IMG/VR virus record: IMGVR_UViG_3300046535_000998 | Location: 1-39,771 of that record | DNA length: 39,771 nt | Reading direction: 5' to 3' (one strand) | Source: a virus | Shown: piece after piece, positions 30,572-37,837 of the stretch | How the letters are laid out: each line of letters begins with the position of its first letter | Numbering within the stretch: the first letter of the stretch is position 1 | Notes under the pieces: generated by a model | Seen by the model: the letters and a program-made list of their open reading frames with translations, nothing else | The model's database searches: none | What the model was told of the DNA's origin: nothing | Made by a program: the position numbers and the translations under genes

Positions 30572-30669
30572 CGGCTCAGCACCTTCACTACGGCAGCCAT
30601 CTCCGCCACCAGGGCAACGCCGAGCAGCCCGAGCAGCACGCCGAACACGAAACTCTGAAACCGGTTCAA
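30568..30669 (-). CDS. Tiny membrane protein 1
   Basis: 33 residues from TTG 30669, overlapping the resolvase-like gene stop as TTGA: NRFQSFVFGVLLGLLGVALV then AEMAAVVKVLSR. One hydrophobic span. No ribosome site of its own, so translation would depend on coupling. Confidence 0.58.
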   Translation of the reverse strand: MNRFQSFVFGVLLGLLGVALVAEMAAVVKVLSR

Positions 30670-31175
30670 TGCCCCATCACCTTCCGCAGGTCTTCCAGCA
30701 GGAACGAGAATTGATGCACGTCGCAAGTCAGGTACCACCAGCCGGTGTTACGGCTGCGCACGGTCGGCGCGAACCGGTACTCGCGGCGCATTTCCACAGT
30801 CGACAGGCCGAGGGCAAGGCGTACTCGCGTCCACGTCCGCACGTCGAAATGGACCAGGCCGCGCATCACGCTGCGACCCCGTGTCTTCACCACGGCCACC
30901 CCGTACGGGAATCCCGCATGCCCCGCCTCGGTGCGAGCCTGCCGCAGAAACGACGGAACCGACGGATTAGAGACGTTCTTACACTCCAGCACGAACGGGA
31001 CGGCCCAAACGTCGCCCACATCCTTGGCACCTTCCTGCGCCGGCCGCCGGACATTCAGCGCACTGAAAGGGTCCGTGAACGTGCCGTGCGCGTTGAGCAT
31101 GCCGAGGGAGCGATTCAGGTAATCCCGAACGTCGCTCTCCCACGCTGTGCCCTTGACCTTGTTTGGGTTAGCCAC
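30666..31175 (-). CDS. Holliday junction resolvase-like nuclease
   Basis: 169 residues from GTG 31175. PD-(D/E)XK pattern near the start: KGTAWESDVRDYLNRSLG (Glu), KDVGDVWAVPFVLECKN (Asp, then E-x-K), VPSFLRQARTEAGHAGFPYGVAVVKTRGR. Resolvases of this kind debranch replicated phage DNA before packaging. The first tiny membrane gene overlaps its stop. Confidence 0.75.
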   Translation of the reverse strand: MANPNKVKGTAWESDVRDYLNRSLGMLNAHGTFTDPFSALNVRRPAQEGAKDVGDVWAVPFVLECKNVSNPSVPSFLRQARTEAGHAGFPYGVAVVKTRGRSVMRGLVHFDVRTWTRVRLALGLSTVEMRREYRFAPTVRSRNTGWWYLTCDVHQFSFLLEDLRKVMGH

Positions 31176-31257
31176 GCCCGACCACCCATCGGGCGATGCC
31201 CTTTCCGAGGGCCCAACCCGTTGCAAACTCGCCGACCAGCGAGAAAAAGTGTTCCAT
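31168..31257 (-). CDS. Possible 29-residue peptide
   Basis: ATG 31257 overlaps the upstream stop (TGATG) and its TAA overlaps the next GTG. MEHFFSLVGEFATGWALGKG then IARWVVGRG: amphipathic or membrane-skimming. Supported only by tight coupling. Confidence 0.4.
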   Translation of the reverse strand: MEHFFSLVGEFATGWALGKGIARWVVGRG

Positions 31258-31427
31258 CACACCCACCTGATTTCTGCCCCCCGGGTACGAGCGACCCCTA
31301 GCGCGTCCCAATACCGCGACCAGTCCGCGCGGTAAACCGAATCCTGCGCAACGAAAATGACTGTCCCCGTTGCGGCCTCGCGAACGTCGCCGAGCGCGGG
31401 TGCGCTTTCATGGCTGACGAAAAGCAC
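31257..31427 (-). CDS. Small hypothetical protein
   Basis: 56 residues from GTG 31427 with AAGGTTGAGAAG upstream. LFVSHESAPALGDVREAATGTVIFVAQDSVYRADWSRYWDALG... It has an alternating beta/helix layout. First gene after a strong terminator, so its promoter must lie in 31428-31453 or read-through occurs. Unknown function. Confidence 0.5.
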   Translation of the reverse strand: MLFVSHESAPALGDVREAATGTVIFVAQDSVYRADWSRYWDALGVARTRGAEIRWV

Positions 31428-31453
31428 TTCTCAACCTTTCCCAGAAATGCCAA

Positions 31454-31490
31454 AGGGCCGGACAACTTCGTTTTGAAGTCATCCGGCCCT
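31454..31490 (-). terminator. Terminator
   Basis: Minus strand GGGCCGGATGACTTC-AAAAC-GAAGTTGTCCGGCCC then TTTGG: 15-base arms with two TG/TG bulge pairs. Confidence 0.85.
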
Positions 31491-31499
31491 CGGCCTGCC

Positions 31500-31775
31500 T
31501 CACTCCCCGGTCACGTCCGGGACGACTAGCCGCACGTGCTCGGCGGAAATCCACTCGGCGCGCGAGGACTTGCGGGCGGTAAACCCGCTCTCCTGCCCGG
31601 TCGGACGGACCAGCAGCATGGGGACCAGGCGCCCGCCGACAATGCGGGCCGTAACGCGCTGCACGATGGCATCCGTCATGCGAACCCGATTGGCCTGACG
31701 CGTCGCGTAGGCGACCAGGTCACCCCGGTAAATCTCGTCCCCGGCATAGTCTGTGACGGTTCCGCGCTTAGCCAT
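31500..31775 (-). CDS. Hypothetical early protein
   Basis: 91 residues, ATG 31775. KRGTVTDYAGDEIYRGDLVAYATRQANRVRMTDAIVQRVTARIVGGRLVPMLLVRPTGQ ... WISAEHVRLV: an SH3-like beta barrel pattern (EIYRGDLVAYATR), as in small phage DNA-associated proteins; compare the protein at 34334 (GIEVAEGDLILSC). Function unknown. Confidence 0.65.
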   Translation of the reverse strand: MAKRGTVTDYAGDEIYRGDLVAYATRQANRVRMTDAIVQRVTARIVGGRLVPMLLVRPTGQESGFTARKSSRAEWISAEHVRLVVPDVTGE

Positions 31776-31786
31776 GCGATCCCCTA

Positions 31787-32017
31787 TCAGGCGCCGAAAT
31801 ACGAGCCGAGGACGACCGCCGGATCCGTGGCCCGACCGTCGACCAGGCGCGAGACAACGGCGTTGGAACCGTCCGCCTTGAAACCCTTGAACGGCTGCTC
31901 GGCGGGGCCGGCGAGGACCTGCGCTAGGGCCTGCTTGGGGCCGGACGCGCGCACAATGAACGCGTCATACTCGCCGATTTCGGTAGCGTCGGTGCGGTCA
32001 ACTCGGTAAAACGCCAT
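31787..32017 (-). CDS. Hypothetical early protein
   Basis: 76 residues, ATG with GAGGAG upstream. FYRVDRTDATEIGEYDAFIVRASGPKQALAQVLAGP ... VSRLVDGRATDPAVVLGSYF. Small ferredoxin-like pattern. Encoded between the directionality factor and another small gene. Function unknown. Confidence 0.65.
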   Translation of the reverse strand: MAFYRVDRTDATEIGEYDAFIVRASGPKQALAQVLAGPAEQPFKGFKADGSNAVVSRLVDGRATDPAVVLGSYFGA

Positions 32018-32069
32018 GGGGGTTACTCCTCTGTACGGGTCGGGGCAGTCGGGAAGTTCGCGCGCTGGA

Positions 32070-32765
32070 CTAGGCCGGCTCGTACGCCTTGAGGACCTTA
32101 ATCACCGGCTTTGTGTAGGAAACCGTCCGGCCCTTCATGGGGCCCTTAGTGGGGACGTACTCGACCAGTTCGAGCGTCAGATCAGCGAGGGCCGGGCCGT
32201 CGATCGCGGCAAGCGCATTCGCGTATTCGTGCAGCACGCCGCACATCACCCACGAACCCGACTTGAAACGGAACTCGCCTAGGTCGGGGTCGTCCGCGAG
32301 GCGGAACGTAACCTCAATCGACGGGGCCGGACCCATGAAATCCTTAGCCGCCGCCTTACGCTCGGCCATGAGTTCCGGGCAGCCGCAGTGCTTGCCTAGG
32401 CGCTCCTCGGGCGACAGGAAATACACGCCGTCGCAGTGGTGAACGAGCTTGTTCCGGTTCCACAACTTGAGGTCACAGTAAATGGCCTCAGGGCCGGCGA
32501 GGACGACCCGAACCGTCGAACGCTCGGTCAGAACGTCGATGTAATTCTCGGAATTCGAGTCGGTTTCCTCGGGAGTGCCGCCGAACAGAGCGGCCACGGC
32601 GTCGGCTACGTCCGGATCCCCGGTCGAAATCCGCCACTCGGAAAGGGCCTCGGGGACGTTGTCCACGGACCGGCCACTGTGGAACTTGCCCACCGTGTCA
32701 TCCGAGAAAGTCTGACGCTCCTTAGGCTTCGCCTCGGGGTCGGTCTCGAAAATGCGTAGCTTCAA
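32070..32765 (-). CDS. Recombination directionality factor (phiC31 gp3-like)
   Basis: 231 residues, ATG. The start KLRIFETDPEAKPKERQTFSDDTVGKFHSGR...NVPEALSEWRISTGDP closely matches my recollection of phiC31 gp3, and FRLADDPDLGEFRFKSGSW is the second conserved block. gp3 binds the integrase coiled coil so that it recombines attL and attR and excises the prophage. Length is close to gp3 (about 240). It has its own phage promoter motif, fitting induction of excision with the lytic programme, and lies far from int as in phiC31. Confidence 0.78.
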   Translation of the reverse strand: MKLRIFETDPEAKPKERQTFSDDTVGKFHSGRSVDNVPEALSEWRISTGDPDVADAVAALFGGTPEETDSNSENYIDVLTERSTVRVVLAGPEAIYCDLKLWNRNKLVHHCDGVYFLSPEERLGKHCGCPELMAERKAAAKDFMGPAPSIEVTFRLADDPDLGEFRFKSGSWVMCGVLHEYANALAAIDGPALADLTLELVEYVPTKGPMKGRTVSYTKPVIKVLKAYEPA

Positions 32766-32811
32766 AGGGGCACCCTTTCCATCAGAGCGTTTTGCTCTCT
32801 TCTGGTATTTA

Positions 32812-32829
32812 GAGAACCCAGCAGATTCC
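32812..32829 (-). promoter_or_regulatory. Phage promoter motif 4 (directionality factor)
   Basis: GGAAT-CTGCT-GGGTTCTC ending 47 bases before the ATG. Confidence 0.7.
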
Positions 32830-32837
32830 TAAAACAG

Positions 32838-32871
32838 CGAAACCCCCCACCAGCCTTAGCCGGTAGGGGGT
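32838..32871 (-). terminator. Terminator
   Basis: ACCCCCTACCGGC-TAAG-GCTGGTGGGGGGT then TTCG, between the 32883 gene and motif 4. Confidence 0.8.
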
Positions 32872-32882
32872 CTGAATTGCTG

Positions 32883-33347
32883 CTAGATCATGCCTCGGTC
32901 GGATGCCTGCGCGAGGGCCTCGCGCCACGTCTTACCGCTGTCCTGCGCTGCCTGCACGGTGGCGAGCACGTCCGAAATGGGGTCGAGCAGTAGTCCAGGC
33001 TTGTGCCCGGAAATCACCTTGGGCAGGACGACACCCGCGCCGAGGAACTCGAACGTTCCGAGGACCGCAAGCGGCACGCCGCAACGGTGCAGAACCTCGC
33101 CGATCAGGCAGCCGGCTGCGGGATTCTCGCCCTTCTCGTCAACGTGCACGTAGAAACACGGGTCGCCCTCAATGTCCTCGGGGCGCATGTGCTCGGGCGA
33201 AACGTACACCTTGTTCGGCTGCTCGTTGACGACGTCCCGCAGGGTGGCGATGATCTGCGCGTCCGACACGTCGAGCGGCTCGAAATCGGGCACGGCGGGC
33301 AGCGCGGCGTGATAGTCGGAAACGATGTACTCGGGAAAGACGGCCAT
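32883..33347 (-). CDS. Hypothetical early protein
   Basis: 154 residues from ATG 33347 (GGGAG upstream; the longer frame would start inside the promoter motif). SDAQIIATLRDVVNEQPNKVYVSPEHMRPED... CFYVHVDEKGENPAAGCLIGEVLHRCGVPLAVLGTFE: a pattern seen in actinophage proteins of unknown role. Flanked by its own motif 5 and a terminator, so a single-gene unit. Confidence 0.72.
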   Translation of the reverse strand: MAVFPEYIVSDYHAALPAVPDFEPLDVSDAQIIATLRDVVNEQPNKVYVSPEHMRPEDIEGDPCFYVHVDEKGENPAAGCLIGEVLHRCGVPLAVLGTFEFLGAGVVLPKVISGHKPGLLLDPISDVLATVQAAQDSGKTWREALAQASDRGMI

Positions 33348-33385
33348 GCGGGCTCCCTGGTGAGAAGGTGGTTTCTTGCCCACCA

Positions 33386-33403
33386 GAGAACCCGCCAAAT
33401 TCC
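33386..33403 (-). promoter_or_regulatory. Phage promoter motif 5
   Basis: GGAAT-TTGGC-GGGTTCTC, touching the endolysin stop and ending 39 bases before the 33347 start. Confidence 0.7.
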
Positions 33404-34155
33404 TACGGTCGCGTTACCGGCCGGTGGAACGTCGCGTACCAGGTGTGTTCGCCTACCTTGCGGTCAACGTCCAGCGGCCACCCGTGCGCGTTGCAGTCAC
33501 GCTGGAAAGCCTCGGCCACCGCAGCAGACTTGGGGCCGTAAACGCCATCCTTGGCGATGGTCCAGCCTCGCACGTCCGCCATGTGCGTCTGCCACTCCAG
33601 CACATCGGAACCGTGCACGCCCTCAACGAGCGCACGACCCCGGTACGGGTGCGGGTCGACAGGGGCCGGGGCGGGCTTCACAGGGGCCGGAGCGTCCGCA
33701 GGGTAAGCCGGGTAGCCGTAGCCGAGGATCGTGCCGTTACGGGGCCGGGTGCGCTTGTACGCGCCGTCACCGTTGCTCTGAGAGCCGGCCACGCCCGAGG
33801 ACGTGTTGCCCTCGTACGTCGTGATGCTCGAACCGTCGAACGCGACGACCAGGCCCACGTGGTCGGCGAGGCCGTCACCGTTCCAGTCGTAGAACACGAG
33901 CGCACCGACGCGCGGGGAACTACCCCACTGGCCACGGGACTTGAACCAATTGACGTGGCTCGGGGTGTACTGGAACCGGCCCACAACGTCACCGTTGCCC
34001 GAGGCCGCGCCGCAGTAGCTCTGATACTGGTCACACCACGGCTCGTTATTGTCGCCGTACCACTTGCCGAAAACGGTGTCGTTGTTCGGGCCCTCGCGGT
34101 AACCCTGGTCTACCCACCGCTCGGCCTCGGCGAGCATTGCGTTAACGCCAGACAT
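33403..34155 (-). CDS. Endolysin: CHAP amidase/peptidase plus peptidoglycan-binding domain
   Basis: 250 residues from ATG 34155 (AGAGAGAG upstream). CHAP domain ~1-145 with catalytic Cys41 in EPWCDQYQSYC, His99 in ADHVGLVV, and YEGNTS near the end. A Pro/Ala linker (VKPAPAPVDPHP) leads to a peptidoglycan-binding-1 fold (SDVLEWQTHMADVRGWTIAKDGVYGPKSAAVAEAFQRD). It has no signal peptide, so release needs the holin. It lies about 4 kb from the holin-like genes. Confidence 0.9.
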   Translation of the reverse strand: MSGVNAMLAEAERWVDQGYREGPNNDTVFGKWYGDNNEPWCDQYQSYCGAASGNGDVVGRFQYTPSHVNWFKSRGQWGSSPRVGALVFYDWNGDGLADHVGLVVAFDGSSITTYEGNTSSGVAGSQSNGDGAYKRTRPRNGTILGYGYPAYPADAPAPVKPAPAPVDPHPYRGRALVEGVHGSDVLEWQTHMADVRGWTIAKDGVYGPKSAAVAEAFQRDCNAHGWPLDVDRKVGEHTWYATFHRPVTRP

Positions 34156-34178
34156 GCACTCTCTCTTCTGTTGTTGTT

Positions 34179-34334
34179 TCAGTGGTGAACCCACGCGGCA
34201 CAGCGCGCGGGAACGTCATGCGCGGGCATCCACCCGAACGCGGAACAGGGGGCCGCAGCGTGAAACCACGACACGGCCACGACCAGGGCCAGCAGCACAG
34301 CCGGCCCCGCAAACGCCTTGAATGCGTCGCGCAT
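34179..34334 (-). CDS. Small membrane or exported protein
   Basis: 51 residues from ATG 34334, coupled to the upstream stop by TAATG. RDAFKAFAGPAVLLALVVAV then SWFHAAAPCSAFGW: one hydrophobic span near the N-terminus and two Cys in the tail. Directly upstream of the endolysin, so a lysis accessory role is possible. Confidence 0.58.
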   Translation of the reverse strand: MRDAFKAFAGPAVLLALVVAVSWFHAAAPCSAFGWMPAHDVPARCAAWVHH

Positions 34335-34585
34335 TACGCCCCCTCGGTCAGGTGCGCCGGTACGGTGCCGTCTGCCTTGCGGAGGACAATCACGCTGCCG
34401 CCAAACGGCCCGGTCCGGTGGATAGGCTCGCGAGCCTTGCCGTACTGCGCTTCACGCTCAACGGTCATAACCAGGCCCCCGGACTTGCCCCGGACAACGC
34501 GGCCGATTTTCGTACGCCACGTGCTAGACGCACAGGAAAGGATCAAGTCACCCTCGGCGACCTCAATTCCAAATGCGTCGGTCAC
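34334..34585 (-). CDS. Hypothetical early protein
   Basis: 83 residues from GTG 34585, GTGA overlap with the nuclease gene. DAFGIEVAEGDLILSCASSTWRTKIGRVVRGKSGGLVMTVERE ... GGSVIVLRKADG: SH3-like barrel pattern. Coupling to the RecB-like nuclease hints at a DNA-related role. Confidence 0.62.
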   Translation of the reverse strand: MTDAFGIEVAEGDLILSCASSTWRTKIGRVVRGKSGGLVMTVEREAQYGKAREPIHRTGPFGGSVIVLRKADGTVPAHLTEGA

Positions 34586-35415
34586 GTGCCGCGCCTCTGA
34601 GTACCGGTCACCAGCCGGCCCGCGCTGCGGGCAATGGCCCGACCTAGAACCGTCTTGGACGTTTCCCGGTCCCACTCAAAAACCTTGCGGAGCGTGAGAA
34701 AGAGCTCGAACACGTCCGCCTCAATGCGGACGGGGATAAACGCCCACTGCGATTCGGTGATGTGCAGGACCGCCCCGCCGTCAAATTCGGGCATCGGCGT
34801 CCGGTTGCCCTCGGCGTCGGTGATGTAATCCGCGTTCGCGTAGGCAGCGAGCTGAATTGCGACCTCGGCGTGTGTGTCCTTTGAGGTCTTCCAGTCGACC
34901 ATCAGCAGGACGGGCGTACCCGAGCGGTCCGGGGTAGGCGTACCGTCCTCGGCGAGCCACACGCGCAGGATTGCGTCAAAACTGCCCGCGTACTGGTGAG
35001 TGTCCGACCAGGCGATATCTTCCGCCCGGACTAGCTCGGGATGCACCGCAGCGAGGAACTCCAGGAAATTGGCCTTGTACGGCACCATGTCCGGGTGTAC
35101 GGCCCCAACGTCCTCGCCCTTGATCAGACGCTCGAACAGGTCATGCGCTGCGCTGCCGACGTTCGCCCGAATCGTGGTGTACCGGCGCGCGGCGCCCTTG
35201 AGGTAGTCGATTGCGCCTTGCCGGTCGTTGTCTGCCATCTGCGCCACGAACGGGAGCGAATCGACGGCTAGTTCGGCGGTCAGCTTGGCGTTCCACGGGC
35301 CCAGGAACGGCTTGGGAAGCATGCCGATGGTTGAGGTGACACCGGGGACCTTGACGCGCGTCTCACTGTTCACATACCAGCGGGATCCCCCGCGCTGAAT
35401 CGTGCGTACTGACAC
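34582..35415 (-). CDS. RecB/Cas4-like PD-(D/E)XK exonuclease
   Basis: 277 residues from GTG 35415 (AGGAG upstream; the upstream extension enters the promoter motif). Motifs in order: VGSAAHDLFERLIKGE (H-x3-E), YAGSFDAILRVWL (Asp), LLMVDWKTSKD (D-x-K), VAIQLAAYANADYI (Q-x3-Y). Such nucleases act with recombinases or degrade DNA ends. No partner annealing protein is recognised here. Confidence 0.85.
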   Translation of the reverse strand: MSVRTIQRGGSRWYVNSETRVKVPGVTSTIGMLPKPFLGPWNAKLTAELAVDSLPFVAQMADNDRQGAIDYLKGAARRYTTIRANVGSAAHDLFERLIKGEDVGAVHPDMVPYKANFLEFLAAVHPELVRAEDIAWSDTHQYAGSFDAILRVWLAEDGTPTPDRSGTPVLLMVDWKTSKDTHAEVAIQLAAYANADYITDAEGNRTPMPEFDGGAVLHITESQWAFIPVRIEADVFELFLTLRKVFEWDRETSKTVLGRAIARSAGRLVTGTQRRGT

Positions 35416-35450
35416 TCTCTCGGCTCCTCGCCTAGTAGGTACGGGAGAGA

Positions 35451-35468
35451 GAGAACCCACGACGTTCC
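35451..35468 (-). promoter_or_regulatory. Phage promoter motif 6 (nuclease operon)
   Basis: GGAAC-GTCGT-GGGTTCTC ending 36 bases before the nuclease start. Confidence 0.68.
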
Positions 35469-35478
35469 CAGCAGGCCG

Positions 35479-35574
35479 GGTGTCGAGTTACGTTGGCGAG
35501 GTGTTTTTGGGTTTGGCTTAGGTATTTTTCTCACGCACAAACTCAAAAACAGGAGAGAACCGACACTCGACACC
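35479..35574 (-). repeat. 96-base repeat, copy B
   Basis: Gap-free partner of 16497-16592, with the same inverted ends and internal CGGTTCTC; motif 6 begins 11 bases beyond it on the minus strand, and motif 1 begins 23 beyond copy A. Confidence 0.9.
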
Positions 35575-35620
35575 ACCGGCCCCCGCCCCCGAGGCGCTGT
35601 GCGGCCGTCTGCGGGCATGC

Positions 35621-35657
35621 GAAAGCCCCCGCCTAGTCGTTGGACCAGACAGGGGCT
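35621..35657 (-). terminator. Terminator
   Basis: Arms AGCCCC / GGGGGCT with an internal GGTC-GACT pair, then TTTCG, after the 35679 gene. Confidence 0.6.
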
Positions 35658-35678
35658 GTGCGCGCCGCTACGGGGCGG

Positions 35679-35897
35679 CTAGGGGGCCTGCGAGGGTTGT
35701 TCCGTAACCTTGTAAGAGAACCCCTTGAATTCCAGAGGCTCACCGGTGACCAGGCGGGCAACCGTCTTGTCCTCGGCCTCGGTCCATCCGGCGAATTTCA
35801 GCAGGATGAACAACTGACGTGCCGCGTTGTCCGCTGTGTCTGTGGTGCGACCCTCGGGTTCGGGATCCCCTAAACGCTGCGCCGTTGCCTTGAACAT
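35679..35897 (-). CDS. Hypothetical early protein
   Basis: 72 residues from ATG 35897 (AGAGGAGC upstream). FKATAQRLGDPEPEGRTTDTADNAARQLFILLKFAGWTEAEDKTVARLVTGEPLEFKGFSYKV. Helical with a conserved-looking Trp; small acidic early protein of unknown role. Confidence 0.65.
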   Translation of the reverse strand: MFKATAQRLGDPEPEGRTTDTADNAARQLFILLKFAGWTEAEDKTVARLVTGEPLEFKGFSYKVTEQPSQAP

Positions 35898-35911
35898 GCT
35901 CGCTCCTCTGG

Positions 35912-35948
35912 GAAGGGCCCCGTCCCACATTTTCAGCGGAACGGGGCC
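35912..35948 (-). terminator. Stem-loop
   Basis: Minus strand GGCCCCGTTCC ... GGGACGGGGCC then CTTCC, in the gap after the 35966 gene. It overlaps the ribosome-site region of the next gene only marginally. Confidence 0.55.
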
Positions 35949-35965
35949 TAGCGGGTCGGGGTCGG

Positions 35966-37168
35966 TCAGTCCTGCTGCGCGTCGCCCTGGTCGCCGCTCT
36001 CGGCCGGCTGCTGGACCGGGGCCGATGCCGGAGCGATGAGAGGCTCGCCAGCCTGCGCGAGACGCAGTTCAAGGCTCTGCTGCACCGCGAGGACGCCGAG
36101 CTTTACCGCCTGCAATTCGGCATGAAGGGTGCGCATTTCGTCCGCCGCCTTGACCTTTGCGGCGACCTCGTCAAGGCCCTCAAGGTCCTTCTTCGACTTC
36201 TCGACCTTGGCCACGCTCTTCTCAATCGCGGACTTACGGGGACGGGAACCCGCACCGCCCGAGGCGCCACCCTCGCCGGACACCTCGGCCTCGTCCTGGT
36301 CGTCCTCGTCGGCGAACGGGTCGGCAGCAGGCAGGGCCCTGCCCGCATCCTTTGCAGCCTTGAGGGCCGCGCGCTTGTTCGCCTCGCGCAGGGCAGCCTT
36401 TTCCTTCTTCGACTCACGGTCCAGACCGAAGTAGACGTGCAGAATTTCCGTCTTGTCGAGGTCGCCGTTTTCCGTCTTGATTTCCTTGAGCGACGGCTCA
36501 AGCTCCAACAGCTTCTCGAACTTTGCCCACTCTTCCGGGTGCTCGCCGATGCTGCGCGTGTACTCGACCAACAGAGACGACGTCTGGTAGTTAACGGCAT
36601 TCTTAATCTGCCGCAGGGCGTCAATCTGCTTTTCCGTGACCAGGGTCGGGCGGACACCGTCATACACAGCGGCGGCAGCGTCGCGGTAACCCTGCGAGGA
36701 ACGGCCGTCAAGCGCCGGAACGCCCTGCGGGTTGAGCGTCATGGTCCGCAGGCTCAGCAGGATGCCGGACACGTCCTCGGCGAGCGAGGAAACCTGCTCC
36801 TGCCGCTGGACACCCTCGGTCATGATCTCGATAGCCTGCGCCACGCGCTCCGCCGCACCGGGCAGAACCTTGTAATCCGTCGTCTCAAGGGACGCGATTT
36901 CGGCACCGCTCGTGACGGTGCCCGACTTGCCCGGAACGGCCACAGCGGCAGGCTTGGCAGCGAGGGCCTCGCGCATGGCGTTGCGGGCGTCGATCCGGCG
37001 GGCGGTCACACCACGGCCCGAGAGACCGGAAATCAGGGCCTCGGTTTCGGCCTCAAGCTCTGCCGCACCCTCGGTGTTCCCCTCAACGGTGAGCGACCGA
37101 ATCCGCTCGATGTTGGCCGCAACCACGTCGTCCGGGCTGGCCTGCTGGTCGTTCTGCTGCTCGCTCAC
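35966..37168 (-). CDS. Large helical early protein, unknown function
   Basis: 400 residues from GTG 37168 (AGGGGAG upstream). Mostly helical and charged: VAANIERIRSLTVEGNTEGAAELEAETEALI; AERVAQAIEIMTEGVQRQEQVSSLAEDVSGILLSLR; then an acidic/basic low-complexity hinge (DPFADEDDQDEAEVSGEGG, RPRKSAIEKSVAKVEKSKKDLEGL) and a final coiled coil. First gene of the early region, behind an operator-flanked promoter. Could be a scaffold or host-modifying factor; no family recognised. Confidence 0.78.
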   Translation of the reverse strand: MSEQQNDQQASPDDVVAANIERIRSLTVEGNTEGAAELEAETEALISGLSGRGVTARRIDARNAMREALAAKPAAVAVPGKSGTVTSGAEIASLETTDYKVLPGAAERVAQAIEIMTEGVQRQEQVSSLAEDVSGILLSLRTMTLNPQGVPALDGRSSQGYRDAAAAVYDGVRPTLVTEKQIDALRQIKNAVNYQTSSLLVEYTRSIGEHPEEWAKFEKLLELEPSLKEIKTENGDLDKTEILHVYFGLDRESKKEKAALREANKRAALKAAKDAGRALPAADPFADEDDQDEAEVSGEGGASGGAGSRPRKSAIEKSVAKVEKSKKDLEGLDEVAAKVKAADEMRTLHAELQAVKLGVLAVQQSLELRLAQAGEPLIAPASAPVQQPAESGDQGDAQQD

Positions 37169-37217
37169 TGCGTCTCCCCTACCCTGCGGCCCGGCCCCTT
37201 GCCGAACCAACGGGCAC

Positions 37218-37245
37218 AACGTAGCACAGGCCGAGGTGCGCTCAA
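37218..37245 (-). promoter_or_regulatory. Early promoter of the 35966 gene
   Basis: TTGAGC-N16-TACGTT, with palindrome copy 11 four bases upstream of the -35, the same geometry as the three cassette promoters. Confidence 0.62.
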
Positions 37246-37249
37246 ACGA

Positions 37250-37273
37250 CCAACGGGGAAATTTCCCTACTGC
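37250..37273. promoter_or_regulatory. Operator-like palindrome, copy 11
   Basis: CCAACG-GGGAAATTTCCC-TACTGC, beside the leftmost-transcribed early promoter. Confidence 0.75.
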
Positions 37274-37279
37274 GAACGC

Positions 37280-37305
37280 AAAAAGCCCCCGCCGGAGCGG
37301 GGGCC
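37280..37305 (-). terminator. Terminator of the lysis/kinase operon
   Basis: GCCCCCGC-TCCG-GCGGGGGC then TTTTT. Confidence 0.88.
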
Positions 37306-37309
37306 GTTG

Positions 37310-37837
37310 CTAGGTCGCGAGGCGGTCAGCCTGCGCATACAGGTCGCGCAGTCCTGCGCCGTTCGTGATGGTCAAGTCTGCCGCATAGTCCGCTAGTTCC
37401 GTCTCGGACACGTGGTCGCTACCGACCCCGAGGGGTAGGCCCGGCCGGCTGATCCGCACCAGCGTGAACCCTGCGGACCGCAGCGCCTCGGCCTCGTTCC
37501 GGTACCGCACGTCTGAGACGACTATGCGCACCCTGCCGAGCATGGCGGGGAACGCTGCCCGGATCCAAAAGTCGGGGTCGATATCGCGAATTGCCTGCCC
37601 GTAGTGCTGCAAGATTCGCCGCACCTCGGCGTGCGACTTGGCCGCTTCCCACCCGTTGAGTTCCACCATTTCGGCTAGGTGCACCGTGTTGAAAATCAGC
37701 GGGTCAAGGGCGAGGACGGCCTCTTTCAGTCGGTCGGCGAACGCAACGCGCGTGTAGTCGTGATACTCGACCAGCCGGCCCGCAACGGAGTCTTTCCCGC
37801 TACGGGCACGGCCAATCAGAGCGATGCGATCAGCCAA
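37310..37837 (-). CDS. Deoxynucleoside monophosphate kinase
   Basis: 175 residues from TTG 37837, overlapping the holin gene end. P-loop IALIGRARSGKDSVAGRL at ~4-21, then VAFADRLKEAVLALDPL, AEVRRILQHYGQAIRDIDPDFWI, and RIVVSDVRYRNEAEALRSAGFTLVRI. This matches phage dNMP kinases (T4 gp1/phiC31 type), which convert dNMPs to dNDPs for DNA synthesis. Its pairing with a holin gene is unusual. Confidence 0.88.
   Translation of the reverse strand: MADRIALIGRARSGKDSVAGRLVEYHDYTRVAFADRLKEAVLALDPLIFNTVHLAEMVELNGWEAAKSHAEVRRILQHYGQAIRDIDPDFWIRAAFPAMLGRVRIVVSDVRYRNEAEALRSAGFTLVRISRPGLPLGVGSDHVSETELADYAADLTITNGAGLRDLYAQADRLAT

Noticed and set aside
34182-34200. Possible eighth phage promoter motif before the endolysin (GGGTTCAC)
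   Set aside because: The GGAAT half is absent, the second half has a mismatch, and it lies within the end of a 51-codon gene.
36122-37396. 424-codon plus-strand frame
   Set aside because: Antisense to the 35966 gene and runs through its promoter and a terminator.
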